Position numbers and translations under genes: made by a program
In this document: positions 16,188 to 25,803 of the stretch, piece by piece
Numbering within the stretch: the first letter of the stretch is position 1
Layout: each line of letters opens with the position of its first letter
The notes under the pieces: model-generated
Databases searched by the model: none
The model's input: only the letters and a program-made list of their open reading frames with translations
Told to the model about the DNA's origin: nothing
Source of the DNA: Rubrivivax sp.
Lineage (GTDB): Bacteria; Pseudomonadota; Gammaproteobacteria; Burkholderiales; Burkholderiaceae_C
Direction: 5' to 3'
NCBI GenBank assembly: GCA_016790435.1
Contig: JAEUPE010000099.1
Coordinates: 1 to 33,623 of the forward strand
Length of the DNA: 33,623 bases

Positions 16188-17897
16188 TCAGCCGAGCCAG
16201 CGCCAGAGTGAATCGCTGCGCGCGGCGCGTCCGTCACCCTCCAGCTTCAGCAGGTGGGCAAGCAGCGAGCGCTCGGCCACGCCGTACAGCGCGGCCGGCA
16301 CGTCGTCGTAGACGGCAGGCACCAGCGCCTTGGCCGTGGCGGGCGCGCCCTGGCGCTGCAGCGCCGCCGCCACCTTGGCCTCGCGCCGCAGGCGGTGCGC
16401 GATGAGCGCGCGCAACACCTCGTGCGGCTCGGCGACGAGAAAGCCGTGGCCGGGCGCCAGCCACTCGATGTCCTCGGCCAGCAGCGCCTCGAGCGCGCGC
16501 AGGTAGGCGGCCATGTCGCCGTCGGGCGGGTTGATGACCACCGTACTGCCCTGCATCACGTGGTCGCCGGTGAAGAGCGTCTTCTCTTCCTCGAACAGGT
16601 AACACAGGTGGTTGGAGGCGTGGCCGGGCGTGTGCACGACGCGCAGCGTCACACCCTCGGCCAGCGCCAGGCGCGCGCCGTGCACCCGCACGCGCATGGG
16701 CGCGAACGTGTCGTCCAGCCAATCGGGGTGCGCTGCGAGGCGGCCGAGCACCGGCGCACCGGTGGCCAGCGACAGCGGCGCGGCGCCTGGCGAATGGTCG
16801 CGGTGCGTGTGCGTGACGAGGATGCGCTCGAGACGCGCCGACGGACCTTGCGCCTTCACCGTGTCGACCAGTGCGCGCACATGCTCGGGCAACGCCGGCC
16901 CGGGGTCGATGCAGGTCCAGGCGTCGCCGCGACCGACCAGGTAGGTGTTGGTCCCGGGCCCGGTCATCGGCCCGGGGTTTGGGGCGGTGATGCGGATAAC
17001 GTGCGGCGACAGCCGCACGACGCGACCGGCCACGATGTCGGCGTGCACGTCGGCGCGTCCCTCGGGGTCGAGGCGGCCGATCTCGGCATAGGGCAGCTCG
17101 TCGGGCAGCACGACGCGGATGCCCTTGGCCGCGAAGGCGCGGCGCGGCATCGTCACCGGAATGCCCGTGCGCGCGCGGGCCTCCTCGAGCGCCGTCTCCG
17201 CCCGGCCATGCCGCCCCAACTGCTGCAACGTGCGCTGCGTCACCGGCAGCAGCTTGAGGCCGCGCGCAGGATCGAGTGCCGCGGCCGGCGTCAGCCACAT
17301 CAGCTCCACCGCCTCGCCGTAGTCGGCCAACGCCTCCTGGCCCGCGGGCGCGCGCACGGCGAAGAAGCGCGTGTCGAAGCGCTTGGGCACGCCGGGCGGC
17401 GTGAGCCAGTGGCTCCAGTAGACGAGCCCGGAGCAGTCGAGCTGCAGCGCGTGCTCGCGGCACAGCGCAGCGATGCCCACCTCGCCAGCCTGCAGCCGGT
17501 CGCGCCAGGGGTGCAGCGCCCCGGCGTCGAAGGTGCCGGGGGTGAGTAGCAGGCCCACCTCCTCGAACGACTCGCGCACCGCCGCCACGAGGTAGTCGAG
17601 CCCGCCCTCGGGCAGGTTGAGGCGCTCGCTCATCGCCGCGTCATCGGCACCGACGCAGTAGGCATGCGCCTCGCGGTCGCGCGCGTCGAGCACGCCACCC
17701 GGGAAGACGGCGGCACCGCTGCGCAGGTCGCCATCGCGCTCGGCGCGGCGCAGCATCAGCACCTCGAGGCCGGGGTCGCCGTCGCGCAGGAACAGCACCG
17801 AGGCTGCCACGCGCGCATCGGCCGGCGGCTGGTGGTGCGGGCGAGCCCGGGCCGACGCGTCGGCACCGGCATGCGCGAATGGGTGCCTGTGCGTCAC
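16188..17897 (-). CDS. NUDIX hydrolase / metallo-beta-lactamase fold fusion protein
   Basis: A 569-residue two-domain protein. The N-terminal half (about 25-250) is a NUDIX domain. Its Nudix box is split: AAVFPGGVLDARD is separated by about 30 residues from RESFEEVGLLLT. This insertion is known in NUDT19-type acyl-CoA/CoA diphosphatases. The C-terminal half (about 280-560) is a LACTB2-like metallo-beta-lactamase with THTHRDHSPG, HTPGHASNHLCYLFEE, TGDHVMQG and NPPDGDMAAYLRALE. A GTG start at 17897 is chosen because no ATG fits and GTGA overlaps the stop of the upstream CoA-transferase gene by four bases, a sign of translational coupling. A role in CoA-ester turnover is inferred from the domain type and the neighbour. 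Confidence 0.87.
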   Translation of the reverse strand: MTHRHPFAHAGADASARARPHHQPPADARVAASVLFLRDGDPGLEVLMLRRAERDGDLRSGAAVFPGGVLDARDREAHAYCVGADDAAMSERLNLPEGGLDYLVAAVRESFEEVGLLLTPGTFDAGALHPWRDRLQAGEVGIAALCREHALQLDCSGLVYWSHWLTPPGVPKRFDTRFFAVRAPAGQEALADYGEAVELMWLTPAAALDPARGLKLLPVTQRTLQQLGRHGRAETALEEARARTGIPVTMPRRAFAAKGIRVVLPDELPYAEIGRLDPEGRADVHADIVAGRVVRLSPHVIRITAPNPGPMTGPGTNTYLVGRGDAWTCIDPGPALPEHVRALVDTVKAQGPSARLERILVTHTHRDHSPGAAPLSLATGAPVLGRLAAHPDWLDDTFAPMRVRVHGARLALAEGVTLRVVHTPGHASNHLCYLFEEEKTLFTGDHVMQGSTVVINPPDGDMAAYLRALEALLAEDIEWLAPGHGFLVAEPHEVLRALIAHRLRREAKVAAALQRQGAPATAKALVPAVYDDVPAALYGVAERSLLAHLLKLEGDGRAARSDSLWRWLG

Positions 17898-19054
17898 TTC
17901 ACCACCCCTTCGGCGCGCAGCGCAGTGATGGCCGCGGCGTCGTAACCCGCCTCGGCCAGGATGTCGTCGCTGTGCGCACCCACCGCCGGCGCGCCGCGCG
18001 GCGTGCCGGCGGGCGTGCGGTCGAAACGCGGCGCCGGCGCCGGTTGCACGACGCCGTCCACCTCGATGAAGCCGGCCCGATGGCGTGCGTGGCGGTGTGC
18101 CGGCGCCTCGTCGAAGCGCAGCACCGGTGCGAAGCACGCGTCGGTGCCTTCGAGCGCGGCGCACCACTCGTCGCGCGTGCGCCCCCGCATGGTCGCGGCG
18201 ATGGCCTCGCGCATCTCGGGCCACAGGCGGCGGTCGTACTGGCGCTTGACGAAGCGCTCGGGGAGGCCAATGGCGGCGGCGAGCGTGGCGAAGAACTTCG
18301 GCTCCAGCGGCGCCAGGCTGACGAAGCGCCCATCGCTCGTCTCGTAGGTGTCGTAGAACGGCGCGCCGCCGTCGAGCAGGTTGCCCCCGCGCGTGCCGGT
18401 GTCCCAGGTGCCCGCGGCCTGCAAACCGAAGAAGACGGAGGCGAGCGAGGCCGCACCGTCGACCATCGCCGCATCGACCACCTGCCCGCGCCCGGAGCGC
18501 TGCCGCTCGAAGAGCGCCGCCATGACGCCGAAGGCGAGGTACAGCGCGCCGCCGCCATAGTCGCCGACGAGGTTGAGCGGTGGCACCGGGCGGCTGCTCG
18601 CGCCGTCGCGACCGGCCGGGCCGATGGCATCGAGCACGCCGGTGAGCGCGATGTAGTTGAGGTCGTGCCCCGCCGCCGCCGAAAGCGGGCCATGCTGGCC
18701 GAAGCCCGTCATGCGGCCGTAGACGAGCCTCGCATTGCGCGCTTGGCAGTCGGCCGGCCCGAGGCCCATCTTCTCGGTGACACCGGGGCGGAAACCTTCG
18801 ATGAGCACGTCGGCGCCGGCCACCAGCCGCAACACCGCCTCGCGTCCCGCCGCCTTGCGCGTGTCGATGGCCACCGAGCGACGGCCGCGACCGTTCACCT
18901 CGAAGCGCCGGTCCATCGCCAGGCCGAGGCCGCTCGGCTCGAGGCGGTCGACGCGGATGACGTCGGCGCCGAGGTCGGCGAGCAGCATGCAGCACATCGG
19001 CCCGGGACCGATGCTGGCGAGTTCGATGACGCGAAGTCCGTGCAGGGGTCCCAT
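17894..19054 (-). CDS. CaiB/BaiF-type CoA transferase, alpha-methylacyl-CoA racemase-like
   Basis: A 386-residue family III CoA-transferase fold protein. The N-terminus MGPLHGLRVIELASIGPGPM and VIRVDRLEP are typical. AGHDLNYIALTGVLDAIG and LNLVGDYGGGALYLAFGVMAAL carry the His and Asp used by alpha-methylacyl-CoA racemases for proton exchange at C2, so racemisation of 2-methyl-branched acyl-CoAs is more likely than CoA transfer. It is the first gene of a two-gene unit; its TGA overlaps the GTG start of the NUDIX/MBL fusion gene. The ATG at 19054 gives the family-standard N-terminus; upstream open sequence is not protein-like. Confidence 0.9.
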   Translation of the reverse strand: MGPLHGLRVIELASIGPGPMCCMLLADLGADVIRVDRLEPSGLGLAMDRRFEVNGRGRRSVAIDTRKAAGREAVLRLVAGADVLIEGFRPGVTEKMGLGPADCQARNARLVYGRMTGFGQHGPLSAAAGHDLNYIALTGVLDAIGPAGRDGASSRPVPPLNLVGDYGGGALYLAFGVMAALFERQRSGRGQVVDAAMVDGAASLASVFFGLQAAGTWDTGTRGGNLLDGGAPFYDTYETSDGRFVSLAPLEPKFFATLAAAIGLPERFVKRQYDRRLWPEMREAIAATMRGRTRDEWCAALEGTDACFAPVLRFDEAPAHRHARHRAGFIEVDGVVQPAPAPRFDRTPAGTPRGAPAVGAHSDDILAEAGYDAAAITALRAEGVVK

Positions 19055-19080
19055 GGGACGCGAGTTTGCCGCAAGGCTGC

Positions 19081-19131
19081 CCGGCCTCTCGTCCGGCACT
19101 CCCATCCGGCCCTCCCATCCGGCCCTCTCGC
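19081..19131. repeat. Four tandem 12-13 bp repeats in a divergent promoter region
   Basis: Units CCGGCCTCTCGT, CCGGCACTCCCAT, CCGGCCCTCCCAT and CCGGCCCTCTCGC run head to tail from 19081 to 19131. They lie between the CoA-transferase gene (start 19054) and the MFS transporter gene (start about 19233). They may be slippage products or a repeated binding site. Confidence 0.75.
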
Positions 19132-19158
19132 CAGGCCGGTTGCCCGGCTGGACCGAGA

Positions 19159-19236
19159 ATGGACCCCGTGACCGACGCCCTCGCCGCCCCGCCCGGCCCA
19201 ACACCCTTCTTCCTTCGGCCTGGGGTCCGCTGTTGA
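19159..19236 (+). other. 25-codon leader ORF overlapping the MFS start, or displaced N-terminus
   Basis: An ATG at 19159 opens a 25-codon frame (MDPVTDALAAPPGPTPFFLR, then PGVRC) whose TGA overlaps the TTG chosen as start of the MFS transporter. Two readings are possible. It may be a leader peptide coupled to the transporter, or the true N-terminus of the transporter separated by a one-base frameshift. In the second case the transporter frame just before the TTG (PSAWGPL) would be part of the same protein. Confidence 0.4.
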
Positions 19237-20543
19237 GCGCCTGGCGCAGCGACGCGGCGCTGCAGCGGCAACTGCGCCTGGCCAGTGTCGCCGCCTTTGC
19301 TTCGATCGCGTCGATGCGCGCCTGCGATCCGATGCTGTTGACGCTGGCCGGCGAGTTCCATTCCAGCCTGGGCGAGGCCGCGCTCGTCGTCTCGGCCTTC
19401 GCAATTGCCTACGGCCTGCTGCAGCTCTTCTACGGCCCGCTGGGCGAGCGCATCGGCAAGCTGCGCGTCATCGCGTTCGCCTGTGCCGGCTGCGCCTTTG
19501 CCTCGGCGATCGCTGCGCTGGCGCCGACGCTGGACACACTCGTCTGGGCGCGGGCACTGATGGGCGCCACCGCCGCGGGCATCGTGCCGATGACGATCGC
19601 CTGGATCGGCGACCACGTGCCCTACGAGGAACGGCAGGAGACGCTGGCGCGTCTGCTCGGCTCCACCGTGAGCGGCATGATCGCCGGACTGTGGCTCGGT
19701 GCGTGGATCACCGAGACCTTTGGCTGGCGCGCGGTGTTCGTGGTGCTCGCTCTCACCTTTGCGGCCGCCGCCGTGCCCCTGCATCGCGGCACGCGAGCGC
19801 GCCCGGCGAGTGCCGTTCCGGGTCCGGCCCCCGCGGCCATCGCGCCCCTCGCGCAGAACACATCGAACGCATCGAGTGCACCTGCCACACCGGAGCCGAC
19901 GACGGTGGCGCCGGCCGCCAAGCCCACCGCGCCGGCATGGCAGAGCCTGCTCGACCTGCTGCGCCTGCCCCGCGACCGGCGCGTGCGCTGGGTGCTGGCC
20001 ATGGTGGCGATCGAGGGCGCGCTCATGTTCGGCGTGCTCGCCTTCGTGCCCAGCCATCTCGCACGCCAGCACGGCCTCGGCACCGCGGCCGCTGGCTCGG
20101 TGCTGGCGCTGTACGGTGTCGGCGGGCTGCTCTACAGCCGTGGCGCGAAGCGGCTGTTGCGAGCGCTCGGCGAACGCGGCCTGGCCATCCTCGGCGGCAC
20201 CCTGATCGGCGCGGCGCTGCTGCTGCTCACCTGGGGCGGCCACTGGCTCGGCGCGCTGCCGGCCTGCCTGTGTGCAGGCGCCGGCTTCTACATGCTGCAC
20301 ACGACCCTGCAGACGCAGGCCACGCAGATGGCGCCGGCGCAGCGCGGCAACGCGGTGGCGCTGTTCGCCTGCGTGCTCTTCCTCGGCCAGTCGGCCGGCG
20401 TGGCCGCGGTCTCCGTCGCCATCGACCGCGGCTCGGTGGCCTGGGTCTTCAGTGCGTGCGCGCTGGCGCTCATGCTGCTCGGCGTGGCCGTGAGCCGCGG
20501 GGTCGGCCGGTCGCCTGAGCAGGTGAGCGATCCGATGCGTTGA
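19233..20543 (+). CDS. MFS transporter, drug/metabolite efflux type
   Basis: A 436-residue major facilitator protein with about 12 membrane segments. The first starts near VAAFASIASMRACDPMLLTL. The motif-A-like cytoplasmic loop after TM2 is YGPLGERIGKLRVIAF. The central loop between TM6 and TM7 is unusually long and Ala/Pro/Thr-rich (about residues 185-245). This resembles small Bcr/CflA or YdhP-like exporters, but substrate and direction cannot be read. No ATG lies before TM1 in frame; the TTG at 19233 is the best start and the next in-frame ATG (19314) would cut into TM1. It is divergent from the CoA-transferase gene and convergent with the hydrogenase operon. Confidence 0.85.
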   Translation: MSAWRSDAALQRQLRLASVAAFASIASMRACDPMLLTLAGEFHSSLGEAALVVSAFAIAYGLLQLFYGPLGERIGKLRVIAFACAGCAFASAIAALAPTLDTLVWARALMGATAAGIVPMTIAWIGDHVPYEERQETLARLLGSTVSGMIAGLWLGAWITETFGWRAVFVVLALTFAAAAVPLHRGTRARPASAVPGPAPAAIAPLAQNTSNASSAPATPEPTTVAPAAKPTAPAWQSLLDLLRLPRDRRVRWVLAMVAIEGALMFGVLAFVPSHLARQHGLGTAAAGSVLALYGVGGLLYSRGAKRLLRALGERGLAILGGTLIGAALLLLTWGGHWLGALPACLCAGAGFYMLHTTLQTQATQMAPAQRGNAVALFACVLFLGQSAGVAAVSVAIDRGSVAWVFSACALALMLLGVAVSRGVGRSPEQVSDPMR

Positions 20544-20547
20544 TGGC

Positions 20548-20581
20548 CCGGGCGGCCCTGCGGCGGCTTCCGCCCGCCCGG
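20548..20581. terminator. GC hairpin between convergent MFS and hydrogenase genes
   Basis: CCGGGCGG (20548-20555) pairs with CCGCCCGG (20574-20581). An alternative inner stem GGCGG-CTT-CCGCC lies at 20562-20574. The element sits in the 72-base gap between the convergent transporter and hydrogenase large-subunit stops. There is no T-run on either strand. Confidence 0.4.
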
Positions 20582-20615
20582 TTGACGATCGCGGACACCC
20601 TTGGTGCCCGTCGCC

Positions 20616-22358
<1,743 letters not shown>

Positions 22359-22367
22359 GTTCGGTCC

Positions 22368-23693
22368 TCAGTCAGCCAAGTTGTCGGCCGGGTCGTCGGC
22401 CAGGTTGTCGGCCACCAGCTCCAGCAGGCTCTCGACCTTCCGGTTCCAGTGCGCGTGCTTCGCGCCTTGCTCGAGCGTGATGCGGCACTGCCCGCAACTG
22501 GTGACGAAGCGCGTGGCGCCGGTGGCCTCGACCTGCGCCTGCTTCATCGCGAAGACCTTGTGCCGCAGCGGCGTGGCGCGCTGGTTGGAGACCACGCCGC
22601 CGCCACCGCCGCAACAGAAGCCGCTGATGCCGTGATCCTGCAGTTCCTTGAGCTCGAAGCCGAGCGCGGCCAGCACGCGCCGCGCGGCCGCCTCCAGCCC
22701 ACCGCGGCGAACGATCTGGCACGGGTCGTGAAACGTCGCGCTGGCGCCGATGGACTTGACGCGGATGCGCCCACTGGCAATCTGCTCGTCGAGGAACTCG
22801 GTCATGTGCACGATGTGCACCGGCAGCGCCGCGCCGTACCACTTGGCCGCCTCCCAGCGCGCTGCGCCGTAGGCATGGCCGCACTCGGGCAGCAGCACGG
22901 TCTTGGCGCCGATGCGCACGGCGGTGTCGATCAACGCGCGCGTGAGCCTCTCCTGCAAGGGCAGGTCGCCGTTGTTGAACCCGATGTTGCTGGCGTCGAA
23001 GCCGCTCTGGTGCATCGTCCACTTGACGCCGATGCGGTTCAGGATCTTGGCCGCGGCGGCCAGCGCCTTGGTGTGGTCGCCGAGCTCCGCCGGCGCAGCG
23101 GTGACCAGCAGGTCGGCCTGCGGCAGGTCGCAGGGGATCGCCACGCCGTGCTCCTGCGCCACTTCGGCCAGGATGTCGGGCAGGTCTTCGCCGGGCGTCG
23201 CCGGGCTGCCCCATTGCCTGGCCGTGCGGTCCATCAGCGCCAGCCGCTCGGGGATCAGGCCGGCCTTGAACATGCCGTGCCGCGCTTCCTTCACCAGCTC
23301 GGCAATGTCGATGCCCATCGGGCACACCATCGTGCAGCGGCCGCACATCGTGCACGAGTCGTAGATCAGCTCCTGCCACTGCTCGAGCTCGGCGATCGTC
23401 GGCTTCTTCACCAAACCGAGCGCGCGCACCACCGGCGCAAACGGCGAGGCCTCGCGGAAGTAGGCGCGGCGGAACAGCTCCAGCTTGTAGATCGGCGTGT
23501 ACTTGGCCTCGCCGGTGGCGATGTGGAAGTGGCAGGCCTCGGCGCACAGGCCGCAGCGCACGCAGCTTTCCATGTGCAGCGCGGCGGTGACGCCGAACTC
23601 GCGCACGAAGCTCGTCATCGCGGCATCGACGCGCGCCTGGTCGGAAAGCTGACCTTGCTTGTCGAAGGCGGGTGCCGCCGTGGCCGTGTTCAT
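22368..23693 (-). CDS. isp2: Isp2, heterodisulfide-reductase-like Fe-S subunit
   Basis: A 441-residue cytoplasmic electron-transfer protein combining HdrC- and HdrB-like parts. Two [4Fe-4S] motifs occupy the N-terminal third: CVRCGLCAEAC (Cys44 to Cys54) and CTMCGRCTMVCP. The C-terminal half has a degenerate first CCG-like repeat (LLPECGHAYGAARW) and an intact second one (HDPCQIV, GFCCGGGGG, TSCGQC), which in HdrB-type proteins binds a special Fe-S cluster at a thiol-active site. The C-terminus is a short repeated sequence (ADNLADDPADNLAD) encoded by tandem 12-mers. Start ATG 23693 overlaps the isp1 stop (ATGA). It probably passes electrons between the hydrogenase/Isp1 and a quinone or thiol/disulfide partner. 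Confidence 0.93.
   Translation of the reverse strand: MNTATAAPAFDKQGQLSDQARVDAAMTSFVREFGVTAALHMESCVRCGLCAEACHFHIATGEAKYTPIYKLELFRRAYFREASPFAPVVRALGLVKKPTIAELEQWQELIYDSCTMCGRCTMVCPMGIDIAELVKEARHGMFKAGLIPERLALMDRTARQWGSPATPGEDLPDILAEVAQEHGVAIPCDLPQADLLVTAAPAELGDHTKALAAAAKILNRIGVKWTMHQSGFDASNIGFNNGDLPLQERLTRALIDTAVRIGAKTVLLPECGHAYGAARWEAAKWYGAALPVHIVHMTEFLDEQIASGRIRVKSIGASATFHDPCQIVRRGGLEAAARRVLAALGFELKELQDHGISGFCCGGGGGVVSNQRATPLRHKVFAMKQAQVEATGATRFVTSCGQCRITLEQGAKHAHWNRKVESLLELVADNLADDPADNLAD
22380..22415. repeat. Three tandem 12-mers at the 3' end of isp2
   Basis: GTTGTCGGCCGG, GTCGTCGGCCAG and GTTGTCGGCCAC are adjacent on the plus strand. They encode the acidic tail ADNLADDPADNLAD of Isp2 and end about 20 bases before the hynL start. 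The repeat is in frame, so copy-number change would only alter the tail length. Confidence 0.75.
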
Positions 23694-24349
23694 ACCGACA
23701 CCCCGCGATGGCTGAAGCGCATGCCGGTGGCGCCGCGCGAGAACACGAACAGGAACGCGTGCATCAGCTTGCCGAACGGGAACCAGATCAGGAAGGCGGC
23801 GATGCTGAGCACGTGCAGCGCCAGCAGCGTCTCGTAGCGCGCGCCGAGATGGCTGGTGGCCAGCAGGCCGGTGAGCACGGGCAGCGTCGTCACGAACCAG
23901 CTCAGGTAGTCACCGCTGTGCGAGAGCAGGCGCGTCACCGGATGCGTGAGCCGGCGCGCGAGCGCCGCGAACAGCGCCGCCAGCGTGATGACGCTGACGC
24001 CGAAGACGAGGTTGCTCGGCAGCGCCGGCCAGTGCAGGCCGATCAGGTTGCGGATGAACAGGATGTGCGGCGCCAACCCGAACACCACCACCGCCAGCCC
24101 GATGTGGAAGACATAGCTGTTGATGGTGGTGAAGAGCGTGCGCTGCACGAACTCGGCGCGCGGCCACATGCGGCGCACGATCGTGCGCAGTGCCCCGGCG
24201 ATCGGTGCCGGCGCGCCTTCGCGCGGTGGCGAGAGGTCGCGCATGCGGGGCAGCAGCAGCACCCCGGCCAGTCGCCACAGCGTGCCAAGCACGAACACCG
24301 CGAGCGCGAACTTCAGCGCCGGTCCGCGGGCGAAGTCGAGCAGTTCCAT
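23690..24349 (-). CDS. isp1: Isp1, NarI/DsrM-like membrane cytochrome b subunit
   Basis: A 219-residue integral membrane protein with five predicted helices at about residues 12-33, 77-98, 112-132, 147-166 and 175-203. Candidate heme b ligands are His82 (YVFHIGLAVVVFG), His179 (LALHVLSIAAF) and His197 (GKLMHAFLF). It resembles the cytochrome b subunits of nitrate reductase (NarI) and DsrM. It should anchor the periplasmic hydrogenase dimer and carry electrons across the membrane to Isp2 or quinone. Its ATG at 24349 follows hynS by three bases and has a GGGAGGG ribosome site. Its stop overlaps the isp2 start by four bases. Confidence 0.93.
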   Translation of the reverse strand: MELLDFARGPALKFALAVFVLGTLWRLAGVLLLPRMRDLSPPREGAPAPIAGALRTIVRRMWPRAEFVQRTLFTTINSYVFHIGLAVVVFGLAPHILFIRNLIGLHWPALPSNLVFGVSVITLAALFAALARRLTHPVTRLLSHSGDYLSWFVTTLPVLTGLLATSHLGARYETLLALHVLSIAAFLIWFPFGKLMHAFLFVFSRGATGMRFSHRGVSV

Positions 24350-24352
24350 GGT

Positions 24353-25414
24353 TCAGCCCTCCCTCTCTTGCGCAGCCTTCTGCCGGCTGCGCGCCAACAG
24401 CGCACCACCCGCGCCTGCGGCGACACCCGCGACGGCGGCGATGGCGATGACACGGCCCATGTCGGCGGTGCCGGCCGAGAGCGGCTTGTACAAGCCGCCG
24501 CGATCCCAGAAGCGCGGCTCGCTGCAGCCAATGCAGCCGTGCCCGCTCTGGATCGGGAACGAGACGCCGCCGTTCCACTTGGCCGTGGCACAGGCGTTGT
24601 AGGTCACCGGCCCCTTGCAGCCGAGCTCGTACAGGCACCAGCCCTGGCGCGCCCCTTCGTCGTCGAAGCTCTTGGCGAACAGCCCGCGCTCGTAGAACGG
24701 CCGCCGGTAGCAGCGGTCGTGGATGCTCTCGCCGAAGAAGGCCCGCGGCCGGTTCAGGTGGTCGAGCTCGGGCAGCTTGCCGAACGAGAGGAAATGCGCG
24801 ATCGTGCCCGCCATCGCCTGCGGCAGCGGCGGGCAGCCAGGGATGTTGATGACCGGCTTGTTCTTCACGAGCTGGCTGATCGGCACCGCACCGGTGGGGT
24901 TCGGGTCGGCCTCGGGCAGCCCGCCGAAGGCCGCGCAACTGCCCACGGCAATCACCGCGGCGGCGTGTTCCACGGTCTCGGCCAGCATGGCGATGTTGGT
25001 GTTGCCGGCAATCATTGAATACACGCCGCCGTCGGCCATCGGCACCGAGCCGTCGACGACGACGAGGTACTTGCCCTTGTTGTCCTGCATCGACTGCCGC
25101 CGCGCCGCCTCGGCTGCCTCGCCCGACACCGATTGCAGCGTGTGGTGGTAGTCGAGCGAGATGAAGTCGAGGATCAGGTCCTCGAGCGTCGGCCCGAACG
25201 AGCGCGTGAACGACTCGGTGCAACCGGTGCATTCCTGGAAGCTCAGCCAGATCACCGCCTGCCGGCGCGCCTTGGCCAAGCCCTCGGCCATCGCAGCGGC
25301 AGCGGAGGGCGGCAGGGCCATCAACGAGGACATGCAGGTCGCGTACTTCAGGAAGGCGCGGCGCGACACGCCGCGCGCAGCCAGCAACTCGCCCAGCGTT
25401 CCGGGATCGTTCAT
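24353..25414 (-). CDS. hynS: [NiFe]-hydrogenase small subunit with Tat signal
   Basis: A 353-residue Fe-S subunit. A twin-arginine signal SRRAFLK (residues 17-23) with a short hydrophobic stretch directs folded export of the dimer. Proximal-cluster ligands are Cys62 and Cys65 (ECTGCTES), Cys160 (VGSCAAFGG) and Cys194 (IPGCPP). Positions that carry two extra Cys in O2-tolerant group 1d enzymes are Gly64 and Gly165, so a standard [4Fe-4S] cluster is expected. Distal ligands lie in ESIHDRCYRR and GWCLYELGCKGP. The medial cluster motif is GCIGCSEPRFWD. A C-terminal hydrophobic segment (about 322-343, IAIAAVAGVAAGAGGALLAR) probably inserts in the membrane. Its ATGA start overlaps the preceding hupH-like gene, and AGGAGAG precedes it. 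Confidence 0.96.
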   Translation of the reverse strand: MNDPGTLGELLAARGVSRRAFLKYATCMSSLMALPPSAAAAMAEGLAKARRQAVIWLSFQECTGCTESFTRSFGPTLEDLILDFISLDYHHTLQSVSGEAAEAARRQSMQDNKGKYLVVVDGSVPMADGGVYSMIAGNTNIAMLAETVEHAAAVIAVGSCAAFGGLPEADPNPTGAVPISQLVKNKPVINIPGCPPLPQAMAGTIAHFLSFGKLPELDHLNRPRAFFGESIHDRCYRRPFYERGLFAKSFDDEGARQGWCLYELGCKGPVTYNACATAKWNGGVSFPIQSGHGCIGCSEPRFWDRGGLYKPLSAGTADMGRVIAIAAVAGVAAGAGGALLARSRQKAAQEREG

Positions 25415-25803
25415 GAAGGCTCTCCTGGCGCCGCTGCGCCTTCGAGTTCGCTACCAAGCCGTCGCGCGGCCGCGGTGACGTCAACGGTGTCGGCCAGCAG
25501 CAGCGCCGGCACGCGCGCGACGACGATCTGTTCCAGCACCGTGTGCTCGTCGGCATCGGCGTGGCGGATCCACCAGACGCCGGCGTAGGACGTCTCTTCG
25601 ATGCGCGTGGGGCCGCCGAGGTTGAATGTCGCTTCCACTTCGCCGCGGCCGAGGCGTTGGCGCAGCCAGGCACGGTCGGCGTCGGAGACGGGCAGGCTGT
25701 GCAGGTCGATCGCCTCGATGAAGCCCGGGTCGCGCGCCAGCGCGTCGAGCAACCGTGCGATCTCGCGCAGCATGCCCTCGGCCATGCCAGGTGTGGTGCT
25801 CAT
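25411..25803 (-). CDS. Half-length HupH/HyaF-like hydrogenase expression protein
   Basis: A 130-residue protein that matches one copy of the HupH C-terminal domain. Visible blocks are FIEAIDLHSLPVSDADRAWL, GRGEVEATF and ETSYAGVWWIRH, then EQIVVARVPALLL. Full HupH/HyaF proteins are about twice this length with two related halves, so this is a single-domain version. HupH proteins help mature or protect the small subunit of uptake hydrogenases, which fits its place directly before hynS (four-base ATGA overlap). The ATG at 25803 overlaps the stop of a 41-codon small ORF. No strong ribosome site precedes it, consistent with translational coupling. Confidence 0.82.
   Translation of the reverse strand: MSTTPGMAEGMLREIARLLDALARDPGFIEAIDLHSLPVSDADRAWLRQRLGRGEVEATFNLGGPTRIEETSYAGVWWIRHADADEHTVLEQIVVARVPALLLADTVDVTAAARRLGSELEGAAAPGEPS

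Noticed and set aside
16188..20300. 1370-codon minus-strand frame joining the NUDIX/MBL gene to sequence over the CoA transferase and MFS genes
   Set aside because: The part upstream of 17897 is antisense or out of frame to well-supported genes and shows no domain; the GTG/TGA overlap explains the true start.
24353..25414. Classification as an O2-tolerant group 1d (Hyd-1/MBH-type) hydrogenase
   Set aside because: The supernumerary proximal-cluster cysteines are glycines, and the hynS-isp1-isp2-hynL gene order is not that of group 1d, which has a HyaC/HupC cytochrome b after the large subunit.
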